Source of the DNA: Sediminibacter sp. Hel_I_10
GTDB taxonomy: Bacteria; Bacteroidota; Bacteroidia; Flavobacteriales; Flavobacteriaceae
Assembly (NCBI RefSeq): GCF_000688335.1
Contig: NZ_JHZX01000001.1
Coordinates: 2,108,001 to 2,172,000 of the forward strand
DNA: 64,000 nucleotides
Direction of reading: 5' to 3'
Part shown: piece by piece, positions 18,662 to 28,169 of the stretch
Layout: each line of letters starts with the position of its first letter
Position numbering within the stretch: position 1 is the first letter of the stretch
Made by a program: the position numbers and the translations under genes
The notes under the pieces: generated by a model
The model's database searches: none
What the model saw: only the letters and a program-made list of their open reading frames with translations
Told to the model about the DNA's origin: nothing

Positions 18662-19087
18662 TTAACATCTACTTTTTTTTACGGATAGAGATCCTCTATC
18701 GATACTGTAATATCCAGTTTGTCCCTTGCAAAAACATAACCTGCCAAAAGATAAGTTAACGTTCTTTAGTTCTTCATTATTCAATACCAATTCAATTTCC
18801 TCCTGATCTAGCTGAGCGTAAATAACTTCTTCATAATTACTATCAGCAGTCTCTGATATCTCATTTCTTTTATATTTGAATTTTAAAACAATCTTTTTTC
18901 CGTCGAAAATATCAAGATAGGAGTTTCCAAATTCGTCTTTTTTTATCTCGTAAGCTTTGTCCTTAATAACATCAAAAGTGCAGATCCCATTTTCTGGACA
19001 TGGCGCAGGACTCTTTTGGTTTTCTAATGATTTTTGATGAGTGCTACAAGATGTTACTATTAAAAGGATAATACTTAAATATCTCAT
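18662..19087 (-). CDS. hypothetical lipoprotein
   Basis: 141 residues. The start MRYLSIILLIVTSCS shows a lipobox-like signal ending in cysteine, so the mature protein should be lipid-anchored. The rest is charged and beta-rich, with four later cysteines (PCPENGICTF, LCFCKG, SRC). No family recognised. It lies between two identical terminator hairpins, facing away from the metalloprotease gene. Confidence 0.55.
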   Translation of the reverse strand: MRYLSIILLIVTSCSTHQKSLENQKSPAPCPENGICTFDVIKDKAYEIKKDEFGNSYLDIFDGKKIVLKFKYKRNEISETADSNYEEVIYAQLDQEEIELVLNNEELKNVNLSFGRLCFCKGQTGYYSIDRGSLSVKKSRC

Positions 19088-19182
19088 GGTCTTAATTTTG
19101 ACTTATTAAAAATAGCTGTTAATTTTTTTGTGAGATATGAAATGTCACAGTATTTTTAGTAAAATAAAAATTTTAACTTAAT

Positions 19183-21924
19183 ATGAGAGTAAATTACGTA
19201 AGCGTAGTCGCTTTTATTTTGGTAATGCTTATGTTTTCAACAAGCAGTATGGCTCAAAATAAAAGTTCTTTTTGGACTAAAGTAACACAAGACCGGACTT
19301 TAACACAGTCTGTAGATTTTTCAAATAAAGGCCCCGCTGATGGTTCTGTTTATCAGCTTAATATCCAAGGATTAAAAAATGCTTTGGCACAAGCTCCGAA
19401 TATTAAAAATTTTCCAGATTCCGGAGTTATTATCGATTTTCCTATGGTAAGTGGAGCGCTAGAATCGTTCGAGGTTTTAGAATCATCTGTAATGGAAGAT
19501 GGTCTACAAGCAAAATTTCCAGAACTACGATCTTATGTAGGGCAGAGTCTCAGAAATCCTTCTGTGACAATTCGGTTTAGCGTCACTCCAAATGGCTTGC
19601 ATGCCATGTCTATGGGTACTAATCAAGGAATGCAATTAATCAATCCCCTAAATGTTGAAAACAATGAGTATTCAATTTTTGCAAAAAACGGCTTGAAAGG
19701 TCCAGCTGAATCTTGGGCCTGTGAATTTATTGACGATACTCAACACGATTTGAACGTTGCTCTAGATGGTGCTAGTTCAAGAAATGCTGATGACGGATTT
19801 ATCAGAGAGTACGAATTGGCATTAGCTTGTACAGTAGAATACGCTCAATTTCATGGTGGGACTTTAGCTTCTGTTACTGAAGCAATGATGATTACAATGA
19901 CGCGCGTTAATGGATTATACGAAAGAGAACTCTCTCTTAGGATGATAATGATAGATAATGCTAGTATTATATTTTTAGGTCCAGGCGTTAATTCTGATCC
20001 CTACTCTAATAACAATGGTTCTGCAATGCTTGGCCAAAATCAAACAACAATTACAAATAACATTGGAAGTGCAAATTATGATATTGGTCATGTTTTTAGC
20101 ACTGGCGGTGGTGGAATAGCATCACTTAATTCTCCCTGTAATCCTAATACGAAAGCAAGAGGAGTTACAGGTTTACCCAACCCAGTAGGAGATGCTTTTG
20201 ATATTGATTTTGTAGCGCATGAAATGGGTCACCAATTTGGTGCACCTCATACGTTTAACGGTAATACAGGTAACTGTGCAGGAGGAAATAGGAATGCTAC
20301 AACAGCTTACGAACCAGGAAGTGGTACAACCATCATGGCCTATGCTGGAATTTGTGCGCCTCAAAATGTACAGGGAAGTTCTGATGCTTATTTTCACCAA
20401 AACAGTTTAGCGTTAATTTGGGCAAATATTAGTTTAGGTGTAGGAAGTAATTGCCCAGATCTAGTGAATATTACTAATATAGCTCCAGTTGCTGATGCAG
20501 GTCCAGATTACATCATACCTATATCAACGCCGTATAGATTAACAGGAAGCTCTACTGATCCTGATGGTATCGATACCCACACCTATACATGGGAGCAATA
20601 TGATCTTGGTCCTTCTGGATTACCAACAGATTTTACTACAACGGGTCCTATGGTGAGATCTTATGAAGGGACGTCAAATCCAACGAGAATCATTCCAAGA
20701 ATAGAAGATATTTTAGCGAATGGTGGCGTTTCAACAACTTGGGAAAAATTACCGACAGTAGCTAGATCACAGACATTCAGACTTACGGTTAGAGATAATG
20801 AAATTGAGGGTGGTCAAAATTCTTTTGATGTTATGAATACAGAAGTCGTAGGAACAGCCGGACCGTTTGTAGTAACTTCTCAAAGCACTAGTCAAATTGT
20901 ATGGACTCCTGGTGAAACTGAAACAATCACATGGGATGTTGCTGGAACTACAGGCAATGGTATTAATGCTGCTAACGTAAATATTCTTTTGTCAACTTCT
21001 GATCAGCCTGGAGCAAACTTTGATACCGTCTTAGCGTCTAATGTACCTAATAATGGTTCTTATAGCATAACAGTCCCAAACGTCACTTCTCCTTACTGTA
21101 GAATTATGGTTGAAGCGGCGAATAATATTTTCTTTAATGTCAACGACAACTATTTTGCTATAGGAAACTATACTTATGTTCCTGGAGATATTTGTGAAGA
21201 TTATTTCTTTAACGCTGGTCTTCTTCTTGCCGAAAACTCGGAAACTTTTAGTGGTTTCACATTATCTATTGATGATTCTAAAACTATATCTGATGTTAAT
21301 GTTAGTGTAGATATAACAACGACAAATAATGCAGAATTGTCAATGGCTCTTAGGGCTCCGTTTAGCGCGATTAATGACTTGACCTATCTTCAAGCTGGTG
21401 CTAATAATGGGTGTCCAGGATTAGCTGATGCAATTTTGAACTACGATGATGATGGTATTGAAAATCCATGCACAAGTACCAGTACTAATCTCACAATTCA
21501 GCCATTAGATCCTTTGAGCACTTATAACGGAGAGGACTCTCAAGGTGATTGGGCGTTCTTTGTTGGAGATGTTATTGTTGATGGAAATAGAGCGACTTGG
21601 AACAGTATTACTTTGACGATTTGCGAGGCTGGTGGTTTTACACCTGTATTAGATGCTCCAAATTTTGATTTTGATTCATCATTTAGTGTTTTTCCTAATC
21701 CAAATAATGGAGAGTTTACAGTGAAGTTTAAATCAAACACAAATGAGAATGTTGCTTTAGAGGTCTTTGATGTACGAGGACGTTCTATTCTTAACCAATC
21801 ATTCGTAAATAGCAATGGCGACTTTAATAAAAATATTGACCTTGGCAATGTGCAATCAGGACTCTACTTATTAAATATTACTTTTGGAACTACTAAAGTC
21901 ACTAAAAAGATTCTTGTCGAGTAA
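19183..21924 (+). CDS. secreted reprolysin-type zinc metalloprotease with P domain and T9SS tail
   Basis: 913 residues: signal peptide (1-24), a propeptide-like region, and an M12B/reprolysin-like catalytic domain with the complete zinc motif HEMGHQFGAPH at about residue 346 and a downstream Met-turn (TTIMAYAGIC). Then come Ig-like domains (about 430-660), a proprotein-convertase P domain (about 670-810) and a C-terminal T9SS sorting domain (FSVFPNPNNGEFTVKF ... LYLLNITFGTTKVTKKILVE). Exported by type IX secretion and probably an extracellular protein degrader. Flanked by two identical terminators. Confidence 0.92.
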   Translation: MRVNYVSVVAFILVMLMFSTSSMAQNKSSFWTKVTQDRTLTQSVDFSNKGPADGSVYQLNIQGLKNALAQAPNIKNFPDSGVIIDFPMVSGALESFEVLESSVMEDGLQAKFPELRSYVGQSLRNPSVTIRFSVTPNGLHAMSMGTNQGMQLINPLNVENNEYSIFAKNGLKGPAESWACEFIDDTQHDLNVALDGASSRNADDGFIREYELALACTVEYAQFHGGTLASVTEAMMITMTRVNGLYERELSLRMIMIDNASIIFLGPGVNSDPYSNNNGSAMLGQNQTTITNNIGSANYDIGHVFSTGGGGIASLNSPCNPNTKARGVTGLPNPVGDAFDIDFVAHEMGHQFGAPHTFNGNTGNCAGGNRNATTAYEPGSGTTIMAYAGICAPQNVQGSSDAYFHQNSLALIWANISLGVGSNCPDLVNITNIAPVADAGPDYIIPISTPYRLTGSSTDPDGIDTHTYTWEQYDLGPSGLPTDFTTTGPMVRSYEGTSNPTRIIPRIEDILANGGVSTTWEKLPTVARSQTFRLTVRDNEIEGGQNSFDVMNTEVVGTAGPFVVTSQSTSQIVWTPGETETITWDVAGTTGNGINAANVNILLSTSDQPGANFDTVLASNVPNNGSYSITVPNVTSPYCRIMVEAANNIFFNVNDNYFAIGNYTYVPGDICEDYFFNAGLLLAENSETFSGFTLSIDDSKTISDVNVSVDITTTNNAELSMALRAPFSAINDLTYLQAGANNGCPGLADAILNYDDDGIENPCTSTSTNLTIQPLDPLSTYNGEDSQGDWAFFVGDVIVDGNRATWNSITLTICEAGGFTPVLDAPNFDFDSSFSVFPNPNNGEFTVKFKSNTNENVALEVFDVRGRSILNQSFVNSNGDFNKNIDLGNVQSGLYLLNITFGTTKVTKKILVE

Positions 21925-22012
21925 GCTAGATCTATGCAGAAATAATCAACATTTTGATCTTGTTTAAAAATCAATTTGATGAATTTATAAGATCATATAA
22001 GATTGAGATCAA

Positions 22013-22044
22013 AACTCCGAACATAACGTTCGGAGTTTTTTTGT
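22013..22044 (+). terminator. rho-independent terminator (copy 2)
   Basis: Identical 10-bp stem and ATAAC loop to the hairpin at 18551-18575, followed by seven T. It ends the metalloprotease unit. Confidence 0.88.
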
Positions 22045-22080
22045 TTTATATTTAAGCAAAGTTAGAGGTACATCATTATT

Positions 22081-23196
22081 ATGAACTTATCGTATTGGGA
22101 AATAAAATCCTGGCTATCCAACATAGATTATACCATAGTAGGGAGCGGTATTGTAGGCTTGAGTTGTGCCTTACAGCTTCGGGAGCGCTTTCCTAAAGCA
22201 AAAATAGTTGTCCTTGAAAAAGGCATTTTACCTCAAGGGGCAAGTACCAAGAATGCTGGCTTTGCCTGTTTTGGCAGTATGAGCGAGATTTTAGATGATT
22301 TAAATTCACATTCTGAAGAGGAGGTCTTTGACTTGATGAAACGACGTTGGGACGGATTGCAATTATTACGAAAGACCTTAGGAGATAAAGCTCTGGATTT
22401 TTATCAATATGGTGGTTACGAACTGTTTCAGCAGCAAGATACAGCCCTCTATGAGGCGTGCCTTGAGAAAAGAGATGCAATCAACACACTTTTAAAGCCT
22501 ATTTTTAAAGAGGATGTGTTCACTGTTGTTCCAAATAATTTTCAATTTGAAACTGTTATGGATGCTTGTGGCTTCAATAAATTTGAAGGTCAAATTGATA
22601 CCGGTAAGATGATGGAGGCTTTGTTATATAAAGCGTATAAAGCCAACATCAAGATTCTAAACAATGTCATTGTGAAATCTTTTTCTGAAGATTTGAACTC
22701 CGTAAAAATCAAAACAGATGGTTTCGAGTTTTCCACCTCTAAGTTGTGCATTGCCACTAACGGATTTGCATCTCAACTTAAAATTTCCGAAGTAAAACCC
22801 GCAAGAGCACAAGTGCTCATCACCAAACCTATTAAGAATTTGCACATAAAAGGTACCTATCACTTAGAGCAAGGCTATTATTATTTTAGAAATATCGATA
22901 ATCGAATTCTGCTAGGAGGAGGTAGAAATTTAGATTTCAAAACTGAAGAAACCACGGTCTTGGAGCAGACCGCATTAATTCAAAATAAATTAGAAGCGTT
23001 ATTGAAGGACACTATTTTACCAAAGTTGAATGTGGAAATTGATTATAGGTGGAGCGGTGTTATGGGCGTCGGTTCTCAAAAGAAGCCAATAGTTAAGCAA
23101 CTATTTAACAATGTATACTGCGGTGTAAGGTTAGGAGGTATGGGCGTGGCTATTGGTAGTTTGGTGGGTAAAGACTTGGCGAATTTAGTTGAATAA
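22081..23196 (+). CDS. FAD-dependent oxidoreductase (DAO family)
   Basis: 371 residues with an N-terminal Rossmann dinucleotide site shifted by a 15-residue lead (YTIVGSGIVGLSCALQLRERFP ... VVLEKG) and the usual DAO-family end (RLGGMGVAIGSLVGKDLANLV). ASTKNAGFACFGS and the strand-rich substrate domain fit amine or amino-acid oxidases of the glycine oxidase/DadA type. The substrate is not evident. Gene pairs with mtgA downstream, 54 bases apart. Confidence 0.85.
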   Translation: MNLSYWEIKSWLSNIDYTIVGSGIVGLSCALQLRERFPKAKIVVLEKGILPQGASTKNAGFACFGSMSEILDDLNSHSEEEVFDLMKRRWDGLQLLRKTLGDKALDFYQYGGYELFQQQDTALYEACLEKRDAINTLLKPIFKEDVFTVVPNNFQFETVMDACGFNKFEGQIDTGKMMEALLYKAYKANIKILNNVIVKSFSEDLNSVKIKTDGFEFSTSKLCIATNGFASQLKISEVKPARAQVLITKPIKNLHIKGTYHLEQGYYYFRNIDNRILLGGGRNLDFKTEETTVLEQTALIQNKLEALLKDTILPKLNVEIDYRWSGVMGVGSQKKPIVKQLFNNVYCGVRLGGMGVAIGSLVGKDLANLVE

Positions 23197-23235
23197 AACA
23201 GCAAAATCAAAAATCCATCTCGTGAATTCTTTATG

Positions 23236-23243
23236 TAACTTTG
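23236..23243 (+). promoter_or_regulatory. putative -7 promoter box before mtgA
   Basis: TAACTTTG fits TAnnTTTG and lies 8 bases before the mtgA ATG, implying a nearly leaderless transcript. No strong -33 match. Confidence 0.4.
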
Positions 23244-23250
23244 CCATTCT

Positions 23251-23961
23251 ATGACCCTAATAAAACGTTTATTCAAGTTTATTTTTAAAACACTCTTTTG
23301 GCTGTTTGTGTTTTCTATAGCTATCGTGGTACTATTTAAATGGGTGCCAGTGCCTATTACGCCATTAATGGTGATTCGTAATATTGAGAACGGTCCAACA
23401 GATCAAGAGGACCGTTGGCAGCATGATTGGGTGCCCATCTCAGAGATCTCTAAAAACTTACAATTGGCAGTAATTTGTAGTGAAGATCAGCTGTTTCTAA
23501 ATCACAACGGATTTGATATTGAGGCCATTGAAAAAGCTTACGAGAGCAATAAAAAGGGCAAAAAGTTAAAAGGAGGCAGCACGATAAGCCAGCAAACTGC
23601 AAAAAATGTATTTCTATGGCCAGAACGCAGTTGGTTTAGAAAAGGCTTAGAGACCTATTTTACATTTTTGATTGAGTTGGTTTGGAGCAAAGAACGCATC
23701 ATGGAGGTTTATCTTAACAGTATTGAAATGGGACCTGGGGTTTATGGCGCAGAAGCGGCTTCTAATTACTGGTTTAAAAAGTCGGCATCAAATTTAAGCA
23801 AGTCTGAGGCGGCTGCCATTGCTGCCGTTTTACCAAGTCCATTGCGTTTTAGGGCCAGGCCTGCAACTTCCTATATTGAAAAAAGAAAGTCTTGGATAGT
23901 GAGACAGATGAATTTTTTTGGACCACTACAATATACCTCTCCAAATGATGCCAAAAACTGA
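23251..23961 (+). CDS. mtgA: monofunctional peptidoglycan glycosyltransferase
   Basis: Polymerises lipid II glycan strands at the inner membrane. 236 residues: one N-terminal membrane anchor (about 8-28) and a GT51 domain with catalytic glutamate in CSEDQLFLNHNGFD, then KGGSTISQQTAKNVFLWPERS and WSKERIMEVYLNSIEMGPGVYGAEAA. No transpeptidase domain, as expected for MtgA. It overlaps the next gene by 14 bases. Confidence 0.94.
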   Translation: MTLIKRLFKFIFKTLFWLFVFSIAIVVLFKWVPVPITPLMVIRNIENGPTDQEDRWQHDWVPISEISKNLQLAVICSEDQLFLNHNGFDIEAIEKAYESNKKGKKLKGGSTISQQTAKNVFLWPERSWFRKGLETYFTFLIELVWSKERIMEVYLNSIEMGPGVYGAEAASNYWFKKSASNLSKSEAAAIAAVLPSPLRFRARPATSYIEKRKSWIVRQMNFFGPLQYTSPNDAKN

Positions 23962-24406
23962 ATTGAAACAGCGCCTTTTACAACAATGCCGAGATGCTGT
24001 TGATGTTAGATTGAAAACTGTTGAAAGACAGATTCATGATATCCAAGAGTCCTTAACTTCTGAAACTAAGAGTTCGGCTGGTGATAAGCATGAAACGGGA
24101 CGTGCTATGTTGCAGTTAGAACGTGAGAAGGCAGGGCAGCAGTTAGCAGAATTGGAAAAGACCAACCTCACCCTAAACAAAATAGATACTTCTAAAACTT
24201 CGGAAATTGTCGGTTTGGGAAGTGTCGTCTACACCAGCGGCGCTAATTATTTTATAGCAGTAAGTGCGGGTATATTAAAATTTAATGATGATACCTTTTT
24301 TGCTATTTCTGCAAATACGCCCATTGGTTTATTGTTGCAAGGAAAACAAAAAGAAGATCAGATTGTTTTTAGGGAGCGTAGTTTTAAGATTTTGAAAGTG
24401 GTATAG
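23948..24406 (+). CDS. GreA/GreB-like coiled-coil protein
   Basis: About 152 residues from the ATG at 23948 (an adjacent ATG is at 23945), overlapping the end of mtgA. The N-terminal half is a charged coiled coil containing SSAGDKHETGRAML. The C-terminal half (VGLGSVVYTSGANYFIAVSAG ... ISANTPIGLLLQGKQKEDQI) resembles the FKBP-like domain of transcript cleavage factors GreA/GreB. The N-terminal acidic tip cannot be confirmed, so RNA-polymerase binding is an inference. Automatic pipelines sometimes give relatives unrelated names. Confidence 0.55.
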   Translation: MPKTELKQRLLQQCRDAVDVRLKTVERQIHDIQESLTSETKSSAGDKHETGRAMLQLEREKAGQQLAELEKTNLTLNKIDTSKTSEIVGLGSVVYTSGANYFIAVSAGILKFNDDTFFAISANTPIGLLLQGKQKEDQIVFRERSFKILKVV

Positions 24407-24461
24407 TTAAAAAGATAAACCCCACGATGTAAGGTCGCAGGGCTTAAGACTGAATGTTTAA

Positions 24462-25946
<1,485 letters not shown>

Positions 25947-25992
25947 TTAAATGATGTGAATACCTTACAAGTATGTATGCGTTAGTGATTAA

Positions 25993-26072
25993 AGCGGCAT
26001 CCTTTTGCTTTTTTAGCAAAAGATATAGCGGAAAGCGCGACCCAAACCTTTTTCTGGTTTGCGTAACGCCCC
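25993..26072 (-). repeat. structured element resembling a dispersed Bacteroidota repeat
   Basis: Read on the minus strand, the 80 bases start GGGGCGTTACGC, continue with an AAACC/GGTTT hairpin, and then TCGCGCTTTCCGCTATATC. After that comes an 8-bp hairpin CTTTTGCT/AGCAAAAG. The GGGCGTT ... GGGCTTTCCGCTATATCT wording resembles short palindromic repeats I remember as scattered through flavobacterial genomes. Only one copy is in this window, so dispersal cannot be shown here. It sits directly after the slipin stop and may act as an mRNA 3' stabiliser. Confidence 0.45.
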
Positions 26073-26076
26073 AATG

Positions 26077-27177
26077 CTACTTATTCACAGAGAAAATATC
26101 CTTTAATTGTTCGATGACGTTTCCGTTTCCAGCTACGGTGATTTCACCGATTTTGTCGGCAATTTTCTCAACATACTCCATCTCTTTTAATTTAAACAAC
26201 ATGGTGTTGTCTTCCATTAATTTTGCGGTATTTAAAAGGCTTCGTGTAGACGCTGTTTCCTCTCGTCTTGTGACCACATTTGCTTGTGCTTTTTTGTGGG
26301 CAATCAATACTTGATTCATGATGTCTTTCATATCACCTGGTAAGATGACATCTCTTATACCGGCATATAACACATCTACACCTAACTTGTTGGCTTGTGT
26401 TTTTACGACTTTGATAACGGCTTCGGCAATAGTTTCCTTTTGCTCTAACAATTCATCTAAGGTGTAAGCACCCACAAATGCGCGCAATGCCAACTGTAAT
26501 GTCACGTACAATTGCTTTTCGTAATCTTTACTATGCATTAATGCGGTCTCGACATTTGTGACTTTATATTGCGCATAAAAGTTAATACGAACGGTGGCTT
26601 TGTCTTTAGTTAATAATTCTTGACCGGAGATTTCCATCTGCAGTTGTCTCATATCGGCTTTTGCAATTTTGATAGTTTGTTCGTTCTTCCAGAAGTGGTA
26701 GGTACCATGTTCAAGAGTTTTGAGAAACGTATCATCAACCGTCATGATTGCTTTTTCATAAGGTGCAACTTCAAAAGTTCTGATGTATTGGCGCATTAGC
26801 AAGTTGCTAAATAAGGCTTTGCTAATAACTTCTGTTATTTCGATTTTACTCAAATCTGCGGAGACAAATTTATAGTCAAGCAAGCTGTTCCAAAAGGTAT
26901 AACGGCCACGGGTTAAGACACGTTGAAAGTTTTTGTTGACGTAAACCAACACAATCTCGTTATCTTTTACCTCAATAATGGTTAACATACTTGCCAAAAC
27001 TTGATCTCTAAGTAAGAGCTCTAATGCTTTTGGTGCCTCAAAAGGTTGAGACAAGTCGTATTTTACAACCTGTTCTCTAAAGCCTATCCAATGTGTTCCT
27101 GCGGTAATCACACGGTTGTAATTACCATTCTTAAACACTAAAGCGATCATACCTGCATTAATTCTTACTCTTTGCAT
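26077..27177 (-). CDS. SPFH/Band-7 (slipin) family protein
   Basis: 366 residues matching the SPFH/Band-7 plan of slipins, though divergent. A first strand-rich part (about 1-125) repeats the theme MIALVFKNGNYNRVITAGTHWIG ... VNKNFQRVLTRGRYTFWN. A Band-7 domain (about 130-290) follows, with FEVAPYEKAIMTVDD and KATVRINFYAQYKVTNVETA. A helical C-terminus from about 290 (AHKKAQANVVTRREETASTRSLLNTAKLMEDN) is typical for oligomerisation. There is no clear N-terminal membrane helix. Comparative genomics places such proteins as scaffolds beside RtcB and a tRNA-like RNA. rtcB lies 217 bases downstream. Confidence 0.85.
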   Translation of the reverse strand: MQRVRINAGMIALVFKNGNYNRVITAGTHWIGFREQVVKYDLSQPFEAPKALELLLRDQVLASMLTIIEVKDNEIVLVYVNKNFQRVLTRGRYTFWNSLLDYKFVSADLSKIEITEVISKALFSNLLMRQYIRTFEVAPYEKAIMTVDDTFLKTLEHGTYHFWKNEQTIKIAKADMRQLQMEISGQELLTKDKATVRINFYAQYKVTNVETALMHSKDYEKQLYVTLQLALRAFVGAYTLDELLEQKETIAEAVIKVVKTQANKLGVDVLYAGIRDVILPGDMKDIMNQVLIAHKKAQANVVTRREETASTRSLLNTAKLMEDNTMLFKLKEMEYVEKIADKIGEITVAGNGNVIEQLKDIFSVNK

Positions 27178-27600
27178 GATTTCTAATTTTTTTTATCCCA
27201 GAACTTTTTTTTATTTTAATTCTGACCTTTCCTTAGGAAAGGTAAAATGGACGATTACTAATTTATTTATAATAGAATTCTCGTTTATGAGAACGACTAT
27301 TCAATTAAAACAAAGCGAAAGAAAACCATCTTTCTAACTACGGAAATGCAACTGATTTTAAATTTTTTGAGAATTGTTTTGCAGAGTGTTACTCAATTTT
27401 GAAACTGCTATTTACAGCATCATTTTTAAAATAACGGATCTTTAAAAGAAAACCCAAAGCAACTTATAATACGTTTATATTTCAAGGTGTTTTCTAGATT
27501 GCTGAAGCAATACATCGCTTTTGCAAGTTTTAGTTCACTTTGTTTTTGCCATTTAAAGTGTGACCCACTTGGTGGTCTATTTTTAAAAGTGACCTTCTTT
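27178..27600 (-). other. long untranslated leader between tRNA-like RNA and slipin gene
   Basis: About 420 bases without a plausible gene. It contains an 8-bp hairpin ACCTTTCC/GGAAAGGT with a 3-base loop (27225-27243), 50 bases before the slipin start. It also holds a short GTTCTC/GAGAAC-type hairpin at 27278-27295, an ATTGCT/AGCAAT palindrome at 27499-27512, and a CCAC/GTGG hairpin near 27564-27574. Neither strand of the first hairpin is followed by a long T run, so regulatory or processing roles are possible, but nothing more can be said. Confidence 0.4.
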
Positions 27601-27845
27601 TACTAAGATGGATTTTGAATCCATTTTAAACAACATCTAAAGTGTTGCGCGTCTACCATTCCGCCACCACGCCAGGGCGTGGGTAGGATTCGAACCTACA
27701 ATTGAATCTATTGCTCTAACCAACTGAGCTACTTCCCCATTATTTAAAGTTATTCTTTGCGGGGAAGATGGGAATCGAACCCATGACACATAGATGTGGT
27801 GGTTATTATTTTGGCAAATAACCATGGCCTCCAAGTCAAGTTGGA
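27601..27845 (-). ncRNA. tRNA-like RNA of the RtcB/slipin locus: three chained tRNA-like modules
   Basis: Three T-arms with 5-bp stems and TTCRANN loops lie at 27784-27768, 27699-27683 and 27624-27608. Module 1 (27845-27761) has a D-like hairpin, an 8-bp arm with loop TGCCAAAAT, a small variable-arm hairpin (CACA/TGTG) and acceptor strand CTTCCCC. Module 2 (27738-27676) has acceptor strand GGGGAAG, a perfect D-arm (GCTC/GAGC) and only a 3-bp stub for the anticodon arm, then T-arm and CCACGCC. Module 3 (27673-27601) has GGCGTGG, a tRNA-Leu-like D-arm, a 5-bp anticodon arm and T-arm. Acceptor strands pair with the neighbouring module (27767-27761 with 27738-27732; 27682-27676 with 27673-27667), not within a module. 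None is a normal tRNA gene. Confidence 0.8.
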
Positions 27846-27925
27846 TATAAAAACCTTATACGAAACCGCAACGATTTATACAATAGTGCTATACAGAAAC
27901 ACTTAACAAGACTTGCTTGATGTGG

Positions 27926-28080
27926 AAGCAGTGGGATTACTCACTGCTTTAATATTTTATTTTGGTGTTCGTGAATGCGAGGCATTTCAGTCTAACGAGC
28001 CAAACAATTGCTCAATGCTTCCAATGTTGTTATTTTAAAGAACTTTTGTGAAGCTCTGCCAACTCCTCGTCTGGCAGAGC
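27926..28080 (-). ncRNA. structured non-coding segment upstream of the tRNA-like RNA
   Basis: Three hairpins follow one another on the minus strand: a 9-bp perfect stem GCTCTGCCA/TGGCAGAGC with a 10-base loop (28080-28053); a branched stem made of TTTGG/CCAAA, TCGT/ACGA and AATGC/GCATT (28002-27961); and an AAGCAGTG/CACTGCTT stem with an 8-base loop (27949-27926). None has a T run on the minus strand, so they are unlikely to stop transcription toward the slipin gene. On the plus strand the last hairpin is followed by T-rich DNA and could block antisense transcription. Likely the 5' part of the same transcript as the tRNA-like modules. Confidence 0.5.
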
Positions 28081-28141
28081 GCTACTTTTAAAGTCTGATT
28101 CCAAAAGACTTCTAATTAATGACTCTGCAAATATGTTACGC

Positions 28142-28151
28142 TACTGCGCAA
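28142..28151 (-). promoter_or_regulatory. TTGCGCAGTA site before the non-coding RNA
   Basis: On the minus strand TTGCGCAGTA is followed 7 bases later by ATATTTGCAG (28134-28125). It lies just after the TPR stop codon and before the structured RNA, where a promoter for the RNA-slipin part would be expected. It shares its 9-mer with the sites at 25914, 28747 and 29181. Confidence 0.5.
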
Positions 28152-28169
28152 TGTTTTTACGTAGTTAAA

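Noticed and set aside
18551-22037. Insertion sequence or transposon bounded by the two identical hairpins
   Set aside because: No transposase, no target-site duplication, and both hairpins have T tails in the same direction as ordinary terminators.
27637-27834. Open frame of about 65 codons on the minus strand across the tRNA-like region
   Set aside because: It reads through the T-arms and acceptor hairpins and has no family resemblance; the structural RNA explains the sequence better.
27601-27845. Conventional tRNA genes (for example Gly, Leu)
   Set aside because: No module has matching acceptor strands of its own, and one lacks an anticodon arm, so none can be a normal tRNA.
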